A stretch of DNA of 64,000 nt from Harmothoe impar (GCA_947462335.1 OX381720.1:4037501-4101500), one strand, 5' to 3'; positions 27,100 to 36,746 are shown, counted from the stretch's first letter. A program made the numbers and translations. Notes: generated by a model not told the origin, from the letters alone.

Positions 27100-28163
27100 A
27101 GAAAGCTGTAGTAGATCGCTATACTTCAGTCAGAGAACCTGGAAGTTTCACTAGCGTGAGTAAATTGCGACACCATCACTTTAAGAAGACTGACTTAAAA
27201 AACATTGCTGAAGCTTTAGAAGATGTGGATGCTTACACTAGACACAAACCTTACAAGAGACGGTTCACAAGACACAAGACTCAGACTTGGGGTATAGATA
27301 GACAATGGCAGTTAGATCTTATTGACATGAGAGAGTCTTCACGTGAGAACAAAGGGTACCAGTATATTTTAGCTGGTATAGATGTCTTCTCAAGATATGG
27401 CTTTGCTCAACCTGTCAAGAGTAAGAAAGCTGTAGATGTATTAGAAGCTTACAAGAAAATGACTGAGAGTAGACAACCTGTTAAAATCCAGACTGACAAA
27501 GGAAAAGAATTTTTGAACCAAACTTTCAGAAGTCATCTAGAAGAAAGGGGTGTAAAATTGTTCACTGGAGAGAACGATGACGTGAAATGTGCTATAGCTG
27601 AACGATTTAACGCCACACTGCAAGGTAAGCTGTGGCGTTGCTTTGCTTACTTCAACAACTACAAGTGGACAGGCATACTTCAAGATCTAGTCCACTCTTA
27701 CAATAGTACTGTGCATAAGACACTAGGTGCAGCTCCAGTAGACATCACAGACAAGAACTCTGATGCTCTGTTCTACAGGCTATATGAACAACCACCAGAC
27801 AAGAGGACTGTGCCCAAGTTACTTTTGAAGAAAGGTTCTAAAGTGCGCATGCTTGCTAAGAAGCGCGCTTTCAACAGAGGTTACGAACCTAACTGGACTG
27901 AAGAAGTATACACTATAGATTCTGTTAAACCTAAAGGATACCAACTGAAAGATGAACTAGGAGAAGAGATAAAAGGAACTTTCTACCAGCCTGAAGTTCA
28001 AAAGGTCCATGTCCGTCAAGGGAAGAGGTACGACATAGAGGAAGTAGTGAAGTACAGAGGCTCAGGTCGTAAGCGTCAAGCATACGTCAAGTGGAAAGGT
28101 TACGGGGATAAGTTCAACACGTGGGAACCTGCTAAGAACGTGAAAAAATGGCGTTCACAATGA
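27081..28163 (+). CDS. int: Retroviral-type integrase with C-terminal chromodomain
   Basis: 360 aa. Catalytic core with D79 (WQLDLIDM), D139 (QTDKGKEF) and E174 (IAERFN), the DDE triad of the rve family. The C-terminal chromodomain (about 312-358) includes AYVKWKGYGDKFNTWEP with the aromatic residues that read methyl-lysine histones. It inserts the element with a 6-bp stagger, consistent with the AGTGCA duplication, and the chromodomain may direct it to particular chromatin. No N-terminal HHCC zinc domain is obvious. Overlaps both neighbours (19 nt and 16 nt). Confidence 0.95.
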   Translation: MADKALKKAVVDRYTSVREPGSFTSVSKLRHHHFKKTDLKNIAEALEDVDAYTRHKPYKRRFTRHKTQTWGIDRQWQLDLIDMRESSRENKGYQYILAGIDVFSRYGFAQPVKSKKAVDVLEAYKKMTESRQPVKIQTDKGKEFLNQTFRSHLEERGVKLFTGENDDVKCAIAERFNATLQGKLWRCFAYFNNYKWTGILQDLVHSYNSTVHKTLGAAPVDITDKNSDALFYRLYEQPPDKRTVPKLLLKKGSKVRMLAKKRAFNRGYEPNWTEEVYTIDSVKPKGYQLKDELGEEIKGTFYQPEVQKVHVRQGKRYDIEEVVKYRGSGRKRQAYVKWKGYGDKFNTWEPAKNVKKWRSQ

Positions 28164-29497
28164 CACTACCTAGCAACTCGTCTATGAAAGTTTTCCCAGA
28201 CAACACTCTGACAACTTACAACACATTGTTACCTGAGTATGTATCTTCTAGTACTCCAATGGAGTGTGCTCTGCAAGAAATAACGTGTCCTACTAGTTGG
28301 TACAACGTAGAATGTGAGACATTGTTGTTCATAGAAGGTGAAACAGACTCAACTATACCCAAGAGCGTCATGAGTGCTAAAAGACTACAAGAAGCACTAC
28401 ATAAGCGAAGCTCAGACTTTTTTCCTTACACAGCGAACGATCCTGTGTTGAATAGGAAAAGTTCAAGTATACACGACAGCGTAGCTAAGAAGTGTCTACA
28501 GCGAGGTGTAGAGATCAAACGCTCTAAACAAGTACCAGTACGACAACCTACAGCGAGACTTAGTGTAGAATCAGACCCAAGCTCTGGAGAAGTAGCGCGA
28601 CCTGCGCCGCCACCTAGTGTCGAATCGGACAGCGAAACCGAAACTGAACCAGACCCTTTAGCAGAAGTGCCGCCATCTGGTGCAGACAGTATCACTTACA
28701 GAATAGTACGCGGTTTGAACCCCGAGAACCGTGCGAGTGCAGCAGTCTCAGCTGTGAGAGATTCACTCAACTTAAATTACACAGAGAAAGCAGCATTCAT
28801 AAACGGGCTTACTACTAGAGAGTCAGAAGTTTTGACTGAGGAAGAACTCAGAGTAGTGAAAATAGAATTAAAGTTGAAGTATTTAGATAAACTAGTCAAC
28901 ACTTTTCAATTCCCAGCAGTCCGGACATATACAGCTTTCTCTCTGCAAGGTGTATATCTACAAGACAACAGTGACTTCATAAATTATCTGAACAAGTGTA
29001 TAAACAGGAAACACCCTAGTATCATCAAGAAACTGAGGACACACCACAAGAACAATAAATCTAACGTGTTCACATACAACAGGTATACAATGAAGTGTAT
29101 TGTAGCTCTACCCCCTGATGTTGTGATACAACTACCAGTTAACTTAGGTGTGCAGTTAGGATTCGGAGGTGGAGTCTTCTTGATGAATAAAACTGAAGGT
29201 CAAGCTGTAGTAGACTTGAAGTTCAGAGCTCAGACTGTGTATGTATACTCTGATATAGTGAAACATAACATTGTTGGAGACAAGAGAGCACCTCTCTTGA
29301 GAGTTGTAAACATTAATCCACTGCTAGGTGACACACAGACTGTCACTTTCCAACCTTTGATGTACCAACCTGTGAGTAAGAGCAGCTTCAGACAGATCGC
29401 GATCTACTTAAGAGACAGCACAGGTCGTCCTATACCATTTGAACGTGGAGCAGTGACTGTAGTACTAGCTTTTAAGCCTATAAGCAACCACATATAG
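28148..29497 (+). CDS. Penton-like minor capsid protein
   Basis: 449 aa. The N-terminal MTLPSNSSMKVFPDNTLTTY and MECALQEITCPTSWYNV, and the C-terminal IAIYLRDSTGRPIPFERGAV, are also in the element-1 copy and are typical of the Polinton minor capsid (penton) protein, a single jelly-roll that fills vertices. A low-complexity insertion around 125-180 (Pro/Glu/Ser-rich) is specific to this copy. Overlaps the integrase end by 16 nt. Confidence 0.85.
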   Translation: MAFTMTLPSNSSMKVFPDNTLTTYNTLLPEYVSSSTPMECALQEITCPTSWYNVECETLLFIEGETDSTIPKSVMSAKRLQEALHKRSSDFFPYTANDPVLNRKSSSIHDSVAKKCLQRGVEIKRSKQVPVRQPTARLSVESDPSSGEVARPAPPPSVESDSETETEPDPLAEVPPSGADSITYRIVRGLNPENRASAAVSAVRDSLNLNYTEKAAFINGLTTRESEVLTEEELRVVKIELKLKYLDKLVNTFQFPAVRTYTAFSLQGVYLQDNSDFINYLNKCINRKHPSIIKKLRTHHKNNKSNVFTYNRYTMKCIVALPPDVVIQLPVNLGVQLGFGGGVFLMNKTEGQAVVDLKFRAQTVYVYSDIVKHNIVGDKRAPLLRVVNINPLLGDTQTVTFQPLMYQPVSKSSFRQIAIYLRDSTGRPIPFERGAVTVVLAFKPISNHI

Positions 29498-29504
29498 TAA
29501 CAGT

Positions 29505-29996
29505 ATGCTTCAGCGCTTTGGCCCACCTCCATACTTAGCCCCTAGAGGGGAGTATGGTGCTTACTATGCTAAATCTCAGTTTGGTCACGGTGTTCTACCA
29601 GCTTTCGGTGGAGTAGCTAGGCAACGTGGTCATGGTATTGGATCTATCATATCAGGATTACTGCGAGGAGCTGTCCCCCTTTTGAGCACTATTGGTCGTA
29701 AAGTTGCTAAGACAGCTGGCACAGCACTACTCTCTACAGGTGCAGGAGTACTTTCAGATGTCATGGCTGGAAAACCACTCAAGAAGAGTGTAAACAAACA
29801 TGTCAGAGGTCAAAGCCAAGCTCTATTGAAGAGAGCTCATTCTTCAGCTCAGAACTACATAAACAGAGTGTCTCAACCGACTCCAGCCAAACGCCGTGCG
29901 ACAGTCCGACGTGCAGGACGTACTAAGCAGCAGACAGGCAAAGGGCGCAAGAAGAAGAAGCAGAGTCATGCTAGCAATAAAGCACTACTGTTCTAA
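29505..29996 (+). CDS. pVI-like minor virion protein
   Basis: 163 aa. N-terminal Tyr/Gly/Pro-rich segment, then an amphipathic region (RGHGIGSIISGLLRGAVPLL), then GAGVLSDVMAGKPLKKS, then a basic Lys/Arg/Gln tail. Same order as the 141-aa element-1 protein. By architecture a membrane-lytic or cement protein like adenovirus pVI. Two bases separate its stop from the capsid ATG. Confidence 0.72.
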   Translation: MLQRFGPPPYLAPRGEYGAYYAKSQFGHGVLPAFGGVARQRGHGIGSIISGLLRGAVPLLSTIGRKVAKTAGTALLSTGAGVLSDVMAGKPLKKSVNKHVRGQSQALLKRAHSSAQNYINRVSQPTPAKRRATVRRAGRTKQQTGKGRKKKKQSHASNKALLF

Positions 29997-29998
29997 TC

Positions 29999-31312
29999 AT
30001 GAGTCTGTTACATCCTCATGGCCAGACATGTGCTGTAGGAGAGTTAGATCTCCATGCAGTAGGAGTGACTCAAAAAGACATTCTGAAAAGTCAGACAGTC
30101 ACTAAGACAACTAACAATGCTTTGACTGACCACACTGACTCTTTCGACTTTACTTTTGAGCCAACTACTCTGTACACAGATTTGAGTGAAGCAGAGTTGT
30201 ACTTGGAAATAGAAGTTGTAGATGCTGCTGGGACACGTCTAGCAGTAGGTGACGAAGCTGCACCTGTGAACAACATAGGCCACTCCCTCTTCTCTTCTGT
30301 TCAACTGTTGATCAACGGAGAGAAAGTGACAGGGAACAATGAAGACTATGCACTGAAATCGACATTGTTAGACTTAGTAGGAACTGAAGTGAACGACAAG
30401 ACTACTCGGTTGAAGGGTCTACAGAAGTGGATGATGGACACAGCTGGCCACATGGAAGGACGAGTTGCTGCTAACACGGGTTTCGTTGCTCGCCGGAAAG
30501 AGTTCAGTGCAAGACGGACTCACGGAGTCATCATCAGACCCCACATCGACCTCCTCAAGCAGTGCAAGCTCTTCCCTTCACATTGTGAGTTCAAGTTCAT
30601 ATATGAACGTAGCTCTCCAGCTTTCTACATGATGCAAGCTGCAGACTTGGACTTCAAAGTGAAGATCACTAAAGCTGAGATGAGCGTGCGCCAAGTGACT
30701 GTGAGAGACGAAGTAGCTGAAGTCCACAATAAAACAGTGATGAACCCTCAGTTCGGGCCATTCAACTACACTCTGACGAGGTGTCGAGTCACTAAACACA
30801 CTCTAGACGGAGGGTCACAAGAGTACAGTTGGACTCAACCCGACACAAGCCAGATCCCGACCCGTGTCCTACTAGCTTTAGTCAAAGAGACTGCAGCGTC
30901 AGGCACTAAAAGCGAGAACCCGTTCAACTTCCAGAACTACTCAGTGAGAGAAGTAGGTCTGAAGTATGATGACCATAAATATGAAGTGAAGACTGACTTT
31001 GCTGCAGGGAACTGTGTGAAAGCTTACAGGAACTTGTTCAGAGAGACAGGTCTACTAGCTGTAGGTCAAGATTGTGGTCTCAGTTTAGAACAGTTCCAAT
31101 CAGGGTACACAGTCTTCGCTTTCGACCTGACTCCAGACAGGACTCCTGAATGCCCACGCATCAACTTAGTGAAGCAAGGGAAGTTGACTGTGTCTCTGAG
31201 GTTCAACGCTCCTACAAATCACGCCATCTCAGCTGTCATCTGTGCTTTCTACGACAACAACATCCAACTCACAGCTGACAGACTACCAGTCACAGACTAC
31301 CACATGGCCTGA
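29999..31312 (+). CDS. MCP: Major capsid protein, double jelly-roll type
   Basis: 437 aa, intact, collinear with the 435-aa element-1 protein from ELDLHAVG to the C-terminal TDYHM. Shared landmarks include APVNNIGHSLFSSVQLLING, TAGHMEGR, SPAFYMM and FDLTPDR. Identified by length, position before the protease and pairwise conservation; Polinton capsids of this kind build T-number icosahedral shells. No separate TATA box precedes it here, unlike in element 1. Confidence 0.87.
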   Translation: MSLLHPHGQTCAVGELDLHAVGVTQKDILKSQTVTKTTNNALTDHTDSFDFTFEPTTLYTDLSEAELYLEIEVVDAAGTRLAVGDEAAPVNNIGHSLFSSVQLLINGEKVTGNNEDYALKSTLLDLVGTEVNDKTTRLKGLQKWMMDTAGHMEGRVAANTGFVARRKEFSARRTHGVIIRPHIDLLKQCKLFPSHCEFKFIYERSSPAFYMMQAADLDFKVKITKAEMSVRQVTVRDEVAEVHNKTVMNPQFGPFNYTLTRCRVTKHTLDGGSQEYSWTQPDTSQIPTRVLLALVKETAASGTKSENPFNFQNYSVREVGLKYDDHKYEVKTDFAAGNCVKAYRNLFRETGLLAVGQDCGLSLEQFQSGYTVFAFDLTPDRTPECPRINLVKQGKLTVSLRFNAPTNHAISAVICAFYDNNIQLTADRLPVTDYHMA

Positions 31313-31316
31313 GAAG

Positions 31317-31766
31317 ATGAAGACTTCACAACTGAACACTGTTCTTAGCCAACACCCTCACACTCGACGATACTTCCTAGGTACTTTCCCTAGTGATGAG
31401 TGCCCTGCTGAAGCAACACCTCTGACTTGCTTTGTCAGTAACACACACCCCCACACACAACCTGGACAACATTGGATAGCTTTCTATGTTCAGAGTGATG
31501 GAGTAGTGTACTATTTCGATCCTTATGGTTTACCCCCTATGAGTGTATATCACAGAGCGTTCTTGAAGAAATCGTCAGACAAGCGTGGGACGTTCAACAA
31601 GCAACAACTACAAAGTTTATACACTAAGACTTGTGGAGCTCATTGCATCAACTTCTTGATAGAAACATGTCGAACCCAAGACCCTCAACACACTCTACAC
31701 AACCTTCTCCAACTGCCAACCAACCTGACCGATCGAATGGTCCAGCCATACATGAGTCTATACTAA
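31317..31766 (+). CDS. Adenovirus-type maturation cysteine protease
   Basis: 149 aa from ATG 31,317, four bases after the capsid stop; the frame stays open upstream but overlaps the capsid gene. Catalytic residues: H52 in GQHWIAFY, D68 in YYFDPYGLPP, Q99, and C106 in KTCGAHC. Length and residue spacing match adenain-type proteases that mature virion proteins. The last 100 nt are shared with the next gene in another frame. Confidence 0.9.
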   Translation: MKTSQLNTVLSQHPHTRRYFLGTFPSDECPAEATPLTCFVSNTHPHTQPGQHWIAFYVQSDGVVYYFDPYGLPPMSVYHRAFLKKSSDKRGTFNKQQLQSLYTKTCGAHCINFLIETCRTQDPQHTLHNLLQLPTNLTDRMVQPYMSLY

Positions 31767-32014
31767 AGTCTCTAGAGCAAGAAGCTGCAAGTACTAAACA
31801 CAACTTACTTGCAGACAGCACTCAGAGAGAATTAGACGTGATCGACGGGTTGAAGAGTAACGCTGATGTCATGGATAAAATAATTGATATGATCAGTCAG
31901 CTCATGTACAGAGTGAGGCAACTAGAAGAAGTTCAAGACAAGGCAGAAATGGAGAAAACTAAAACTGGAGGAGGGTGTGGGTTGAACTGTGCCAATAACT
32001 CATTCACTTTGTAA
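31667..32014 (+). CDS. Small coiled-coil protein overlapping the protease
   Basis: 115 aa from ATG 31,667, the first ATG conserved in both elements (ATGTCGAAC). The N-terminal 30 residues are Pro/Ser/Gln-rich and lie in the protease overlap. Residues about 50-100 form a heptad-like coiled coil (MDKIIDMISQLMYRVRQLEEV). The C-terminus is GGGCGLNCANN. A small trimeric or dimeric coil encoded last in a virion cassette could be a fibre- or cement-type protein; that is speculation. The element-1 counterpart is truncated. Confidence 0.65.
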   Translation: MSNPRPSTHSTQPSPTANQPDRSNGPAIHESILKSLEQEAASTKHNLLADSTQRELDVIDGLKSNADVMDKIIDMISQLMYRVRQLEEVQDKAEMEKTKTGGGCGLNCANNSFTL

Positions 32015-32129
32015 CTGCTTTGCTTTTTGCTTTGTGTGAAATAAAAAAAGAATGAAAAAAACAAATTGTGTCGTGTATCTGTGTATATACCAACGGTATT
32101 TATCGAATACTAAAGTTAGTATTCCATCT

Positions 32130-32421
32130 GCATGTGACGGTATTACTGAAATGTCATTGTTGACATTTGAAAGCCACGTGGTGTATAGCACGTGGTGTAT
32201 AGCACGTGTATGTGTTTACAAAGTTAGTAGGTCATATTGACATATATTAACCAATCAGAAGCTTGTAAAGTATGTCATGACCTCTAATCTAGGTCAGTGA
32301 CGTCACTTCCTGTCATATAGAAGCTTCTGATTGGCTCTTAAAGGTCACTTCCGTTCTGCAAGTGTCAACTGACCTAGATGCACCCGTTTACTACGCGCTG
32401 AATATGCTCCTATATACTACT
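32130..32421 (-). repeat. Right terminal inverted repeat of element 2
   Basis: Reverse complement of the left TIR; ends ...CTATATACTACT at 32,421. Contains three CACGTG (32,175-32,208), the CCAAT/CRE/CCAAT module and GGAAGTGACC. The outer 80 bp equal the left TIR. Confidence 0.95.
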
Positions 32422-32427
32422 AGTGCA
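32422..32427 (+). repeat. Target-site duplication AGTGCA, right copy
   Basis: Identical to 13,850-13,855. Confidence 0.95.
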
Positions 32428-32842
32428 TTATAAAACACCCCCTTACTGGGAAAAAATCCATTTTCCAACCTTGAGCCATAGGTCAAATATTAGCGCTATC
32501 AGAGATTTCCCAGAAACTATTGCATGGAATTGTCCAAGAATTCAACACAGCAACCCTGGCAGGCCATGGTAAAGTCGTCGTGCATTAGAACTGCCCTTGA
32601 CATTTTTGATACACATTTTCTAACCTCCCTCCCTACATGATTTCTTGTAATCCTGTTAATAATCATTGAAGACATTTGAATCGAGCAGTAGCCTAAGGCT
32701 AGAGTAGAAGAAATAACAGTATACAATCGAAAATCCAAACCATATGCATGATACATGTGGATATCAGTTATCCTATTGGAATACATAGGGGATATGACTC
32801 GAGCATGCAGTAAGGCTAGATCACAAGAAATAAAAGGATATA

Positions 32843-32979
32843 GCATAGCGACAGGCATGACATCGTCATCACGCAAATTGTTGTCATTTCGAAAAGTATA
32901 TTCCACGGCCGAGGATTTAACCCAGGGCCTCTCAAACACTAGGCCACCACGTTAAGGATTGTACCACAGAGGCAGCTGC
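32843..32979 (-). mobile_element. tRNA-derived SINE copy (minus strand)
   Basis: On the minus strand: GCAGCTGCCTCTGTGGTACAA (A-box region), then a B-box-like GGGTTAAATCC, then a body with ATGACAACAATTTGCGTGATG. The same head-body order occurs at 33,631 on the plus strand, defining a family. Confidence 0.65.
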
Positions 32980-33630
32980 TAATCACTCATGATTTGGAAG
33001 GCCTGGTTCGGGGCCCAAATACCCAATCAAAATCGAAAGCACCACCGCACTTTATTTTCGTAATGGCCTGCAGCTGGGTGGGGGGGGGGGGGCACCAAAA
33101 TGCCAGTGGTAGATGATTTTGAATGAAAGATGATTTGGAAAAAAAAGGAGTCTAAATGGTGCAAGTAGTCTTTAATATGCGTTTTATTCCTAATAACAGA
33201 GTGTGGTGGTGTTTCCGGCTCAATTGGGAGAGATGTGAAGTTATAATGTTAACCATTGGAGGATTTTTGAGACTTTTTAGCCATAGCGTTCACCACTGGA
33301 GGACTTGTGCCTACCCACACACCTTTCTGACACCGTGGTCTTGGTAAATGTCGCTACGTGTCGGTGGCTCATTGAACCCATTGGCTTAACCAAAGAAGTC
33401 TCTATGTCACTTCCCCCGTGAATTAACCCTGTGACGTCATCAATGGTGTCATCAATAGCTGTTTGTTTACATTTGTATAGCGTAGAATAAGCAATTATAC
33501 GCTCCCCCTACTATATTTCTAATAATTTGAATTGAAAAAGATGACAAATAAACACAAAAGTTCCGTGAATTAACCCAGCCAAGAGATTGAAACGTGTGCA
33601 CCTTTATCTATGCATATATAGGCTCTCACA

Positions 33631-33778
33631 GCAGCTACCTCTGTGGCGTAGTCTGTCGCACTCTTTCGACGTGTGAGAGACCCTGGGTTCAAGCGTCGGC
33701 TGGGGAGAACATTTTTCGTAGTGACAACATTTTGCGCAATGATGATGTTTACGGTGTACTAGCAGCCAGGCATCATAG
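33631..33778 (+). mobile_element. tRNA-derived SINE copy (plus strand)
   Basis: GCAGCTACCTCTGTGGCGTAG (A-box region), B-box-like GGGTTCAAGCG at 33,685, then body GTGACAACATTTTGCGCAATG, matching the inverted copy at 32,843-32,979. Confidence 0.65.
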
Positions 33779-33887
33779 AAGGCCACACAATGTCAGCTTT
33801 GGACGGCCTAACTTTGATCTATATGTGTAATTCTTTCCTAGGGGGGGGGGGGGTCAGGGCGGAGATTGACAATCTTCATTCCCTTAG

Positions 33888-33937
33888 GCCTATGGAGCGA
33901 GTTGAGCCAGCAGAGAAATCCTGACTGCAAGTATTTC
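33888..33937 (-). repeat. Inverted partner of host repeat at 13,678
   Basis: Reverse complement of 13,678-13,727 with a few substitutions. Confidence 0.85.
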
Positions 33938-34415
33938 TTCAAGTACCCACTGCCAAGGACGAATCAGAGGGCTCCTCTCATGTGCTGTTTGTAGTTCTGG
34001 CAGCCCATGGACACACTGTGTTGACAGCTATCTTTTGGACAAAATTGACAGAAGCAGCTTTTAAAAAAATGTACAAAAAAAAATCCCAAATTTAGTTTTT
34101 TCTGTGACCCTCCTCGGCCATCGTACATAACTCATAAAAGCGGAGGCTCTTTATGATGCTCACAAGTAATGGCTGCCATCCAATCACTTGGCCGACAGCT
34201 ATAAGCTGATAAGTGATAGAACATGACTGAGACATCTCTACATGCTAACTGGAGTAATCATAAGTTGTTTATGTAAGTTGTTATTCAGAATGTGGTAGAA
34301 GCAGGCAAAGGCCGGTAAATACCACTGATGGTTCTGGACCTTGCACCAGGTGTTGTGCTCCTGGAGGCGGGTACCCTAGTGTGGGTAGGTCCATTTGATG
34401 TTCAATTTTTTTTAA

Positions 34416-34569
34416 CACAGCCAAAAATAATTATCTCATTTCAAGAAAATAAGTTTATTAAACTCGTCTGGCGGACAAACCACTTGTTTTAAGAAAAACA
34501 TATACCCTGTCCACCAGACGAGTTTAATAAACTTATTTTCCTGAAATGAGATAATTATTTTTGGCTGTG
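34416..34569. mobile_element. Fold-back MITE with 62-bp arms
   Basis: Left arm 34,416-34,477 starting CACAGCCAAAAATAATTATC and right arm 34,508-34,569 ending TTTTTGGCTGTG are near-perfect inverted copies around a 30-bp spacer. No ORF. Confidence 0.9.
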
Positions 34570-36446
34570 AAGGCTTAGAAGCTGTGAAAAAGTTTCACGC
34601 GAGATACATGTAATGCCGGGATAGAGGCCTGAACGTCCTGATATAATTAGTCAATTGTTATATCATAATTAAGGTCGCATTGTCTTATTCATCATTGATT
34701 CCATTGAAATTGACCATTTCATAGATGAGTAGTATGCCCAATTGATCTAAAGTCTCTGATTTTATGAGGACTATGTTTGAGGTTAATCTGTCCATAACAT
34801 TAGCACCACCAACTTGAATAAAAGTAACTACAAAAGTATTACAAGATAATCCACATTACAAGAGTTGACGCCACCATATGTATAGATATCTAGATTTGTT
34901 TTCTGATCTTTGGTTTCTATGATTAGAAACTTTCAAATTATCACCTTATTGACACTTTATTATCTTCTAATAGAATGTTTTGATCAGTAATATCATCTCC
35001 TGGTGGCACCAACCCAGGAGTATGGGGACGTCATAAATCCTTCTATTCTCGATAACTATTCTGTCATATGTTACAAGCTTAAAAGGTGAAACCACTAACA
35101 TAAATCTGTCTGATTGGATGATGATTCACAATGTTAAACCTCTAGATGAATCGCGTCCCGTCCGACGGATTCACATCAGTGGATTCATCCTTTAATAGGG
35201 TTTATTCTCCAGCTCATCATCCTCAAACAAACACTGACATAGGTATGATATAATTTTGTTCCTATATAGGCATATACAGAAATATATTATCTCGTCGTTA
35301 GGTTACGCTATAATATATTTGCATGCAGGGTATTAAGCCACATGTACAGCAGAGCAGAATCAAGAAGGTCCTATTCAGTGAATCTCTATCAAATATAATA
35401 TTAGCAATGGACAGACTGATATATGATGTCATAATTATAAAAGTGAGGGAACCAGAAGGTCTATGGGTGAGAATTATGATGCCATAACTACTAGTGTGAT
35501 GTATGAATTCCAGTACATTCATATAACAAACTAGTTTCTATAATCGCCACAGGGCGGCACCACTGTGCTGTTAGGCTAAGTTGTTTACTCACCTGTGCCA
35601 TGCCACATAAAGCCCAACGAACCAGTATAGCTGGCAGAGGGCTGTCTACCTCCTTTGCTGGGGCCCTTGATAGCAGGGGGGGGGGGGTCGCCATGTCGAA
35701 CATCCATTAAGTGAATAATTTTCTTAAATAGATCCAAATGTATACAATGAAGTCATTTAGACCTCAAAAGTTAGTAGCTTACCCTGAAATCAATGCTTTA
35801 AAGATTGAATTTTATCCATTTTTACATTACATTTTTGTTTCAAAGGGTCAAAACACTCCAATTATGCATGGGATCCCCTATCGAAATCATGTTCACTTAT
35901 TAGCAAATAATTTAAGGAATCTTTTGGGGAAGCTTAAGAAAAATGACAATTCTGTGACTATCAACTTTAAATGATTTTGTGCAAAATCAATGACAAATTT
36001 ATCAAAGTTTTCAATCAAACATCATTCTTTAACCCATAAGGACCCTCAGGACTGTATTTTTTTTTTCGATTCAAGTACAATTTCGGAGCATTCATCGTTT
36101 AATGTTTTATATTTCAATTGGTATTGGATATAACAAAATATATTTATTCAATTTGTGTAAATTTTTCGAAATTTTTCGCGAAAAAAGTAAAAATGTTATA
36201 TTTTTCAAAATTCTGTGTTAAGAAAGGTAGCTCGAAGCCCCCTTTTTCTTTTCAAATTTCATTTCTATATTATATAAAGTACTTCTGGGGAGAAAATGGA
36301 GGAATTCTGATCTATTGATTCAATGGTCGCAACCTACCTCAAGGATACTATAAATGGAGCCTTTTAAGACATTAGCAATCAAGTAGCAGTCACGTAACAA
36401 CCCATTTGTGACAGATCCGACCGACCACAGGGAAGCTTCTCTATCC
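34570..36446. other. Host intergenic DNA, nothing recognised
   Basis: AT-rich sequence with short chance ORFs only. A poly-G tract near 35,680 is followed by CCATGTCGAAC, a word also found near 59,260. Confidence 0.5.
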
Positions 36447-36739
36447 GTACTCTCATTCCCAAATTCTCCGAATGAAGGCTCTGCTAACAAACGCTGTGAC
36501 CTTGAACTTAGATTTTGCTGGGTTTGGGAAATCCCTGCTGGTAGCTTGGAACCCATGTGCAGGATCAAAAATAATATTTAATAGTAGATTTACCATCATA
36601 CTTTCAGTTCCATTCCAGGTTCATGTTTGCTGGTTCCAAGTTAACCACAGGGACTGCCCAAACCCAGCAAAATCCAAGCTCAAGGTTATGGTGGCTGTGA
36701 CCAGAGCCTTCTTTCGGAAGCATTTGGGGATGAGAGTAC
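36447..36739. mobile_element. MITE with 7-bp target duplication TCTATCC
   Basis: 293 bp from GTACTCTCAT to ATGAGAGTAC. Long inverted arms include GAAGGCTCTG / CAGAGCCTTC and GATTTTGCTGGGTTTGGG / CCCAAACCCAGCAAAATC. Flanked by TCTATCC at 36,440-36,446 and 36,740-36,746. Confidence 0.85.
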
Positions 36740-36746
36740 TCTATCC

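Larger units (their letters stand above)
13856..32421 (+). mobile_element. Complete Polinton/adintovirus-like element (element 2), 18,566 bp
   Basis: Bounded by TIRs starting AGTAGTATATAGGAGC and a perfect 6-bp target duplication. It encodes PolB, rve integrase with chromodomain, A32-like packaging ATPase, major capsid, penton, adenovirus-type protease, pX/pVI-like proteins and six further ORFs, none with an internal stop or frameshift. PolB plus retroviral-type integrase plus virion genes defines the Polinton/Maverick group, whose animal members are also called adintoviruses. Genes lie in two arms: minus strand 14.2-21.6 kb, plus strand 22.4-32.0 kb. Intact ORFs, identical TIR ends and clean duplication indicate a recent insertion. 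Confidence 0.95.
32428..34415. other. Host DNA right of element 2, repeat-rich
   Basis: No gene seen. Holds a paralogous copy of the insertion-site repeat (32,534-32,584, matching 13,806-13,855), two inverted SINE copies (listed separately), poly-G tracts at about 33,080 and 33,841, and the inverted partner (33,888-33,937) of the host repeat at 13,678. Confidence 0.7.

Noticed and set aside
34416..34569. Long palindrome as a microRNA precursor
   Set aside because: Arms of 62 bp, near-perfect, with transposon-like structure fit a fold-back MITE better.
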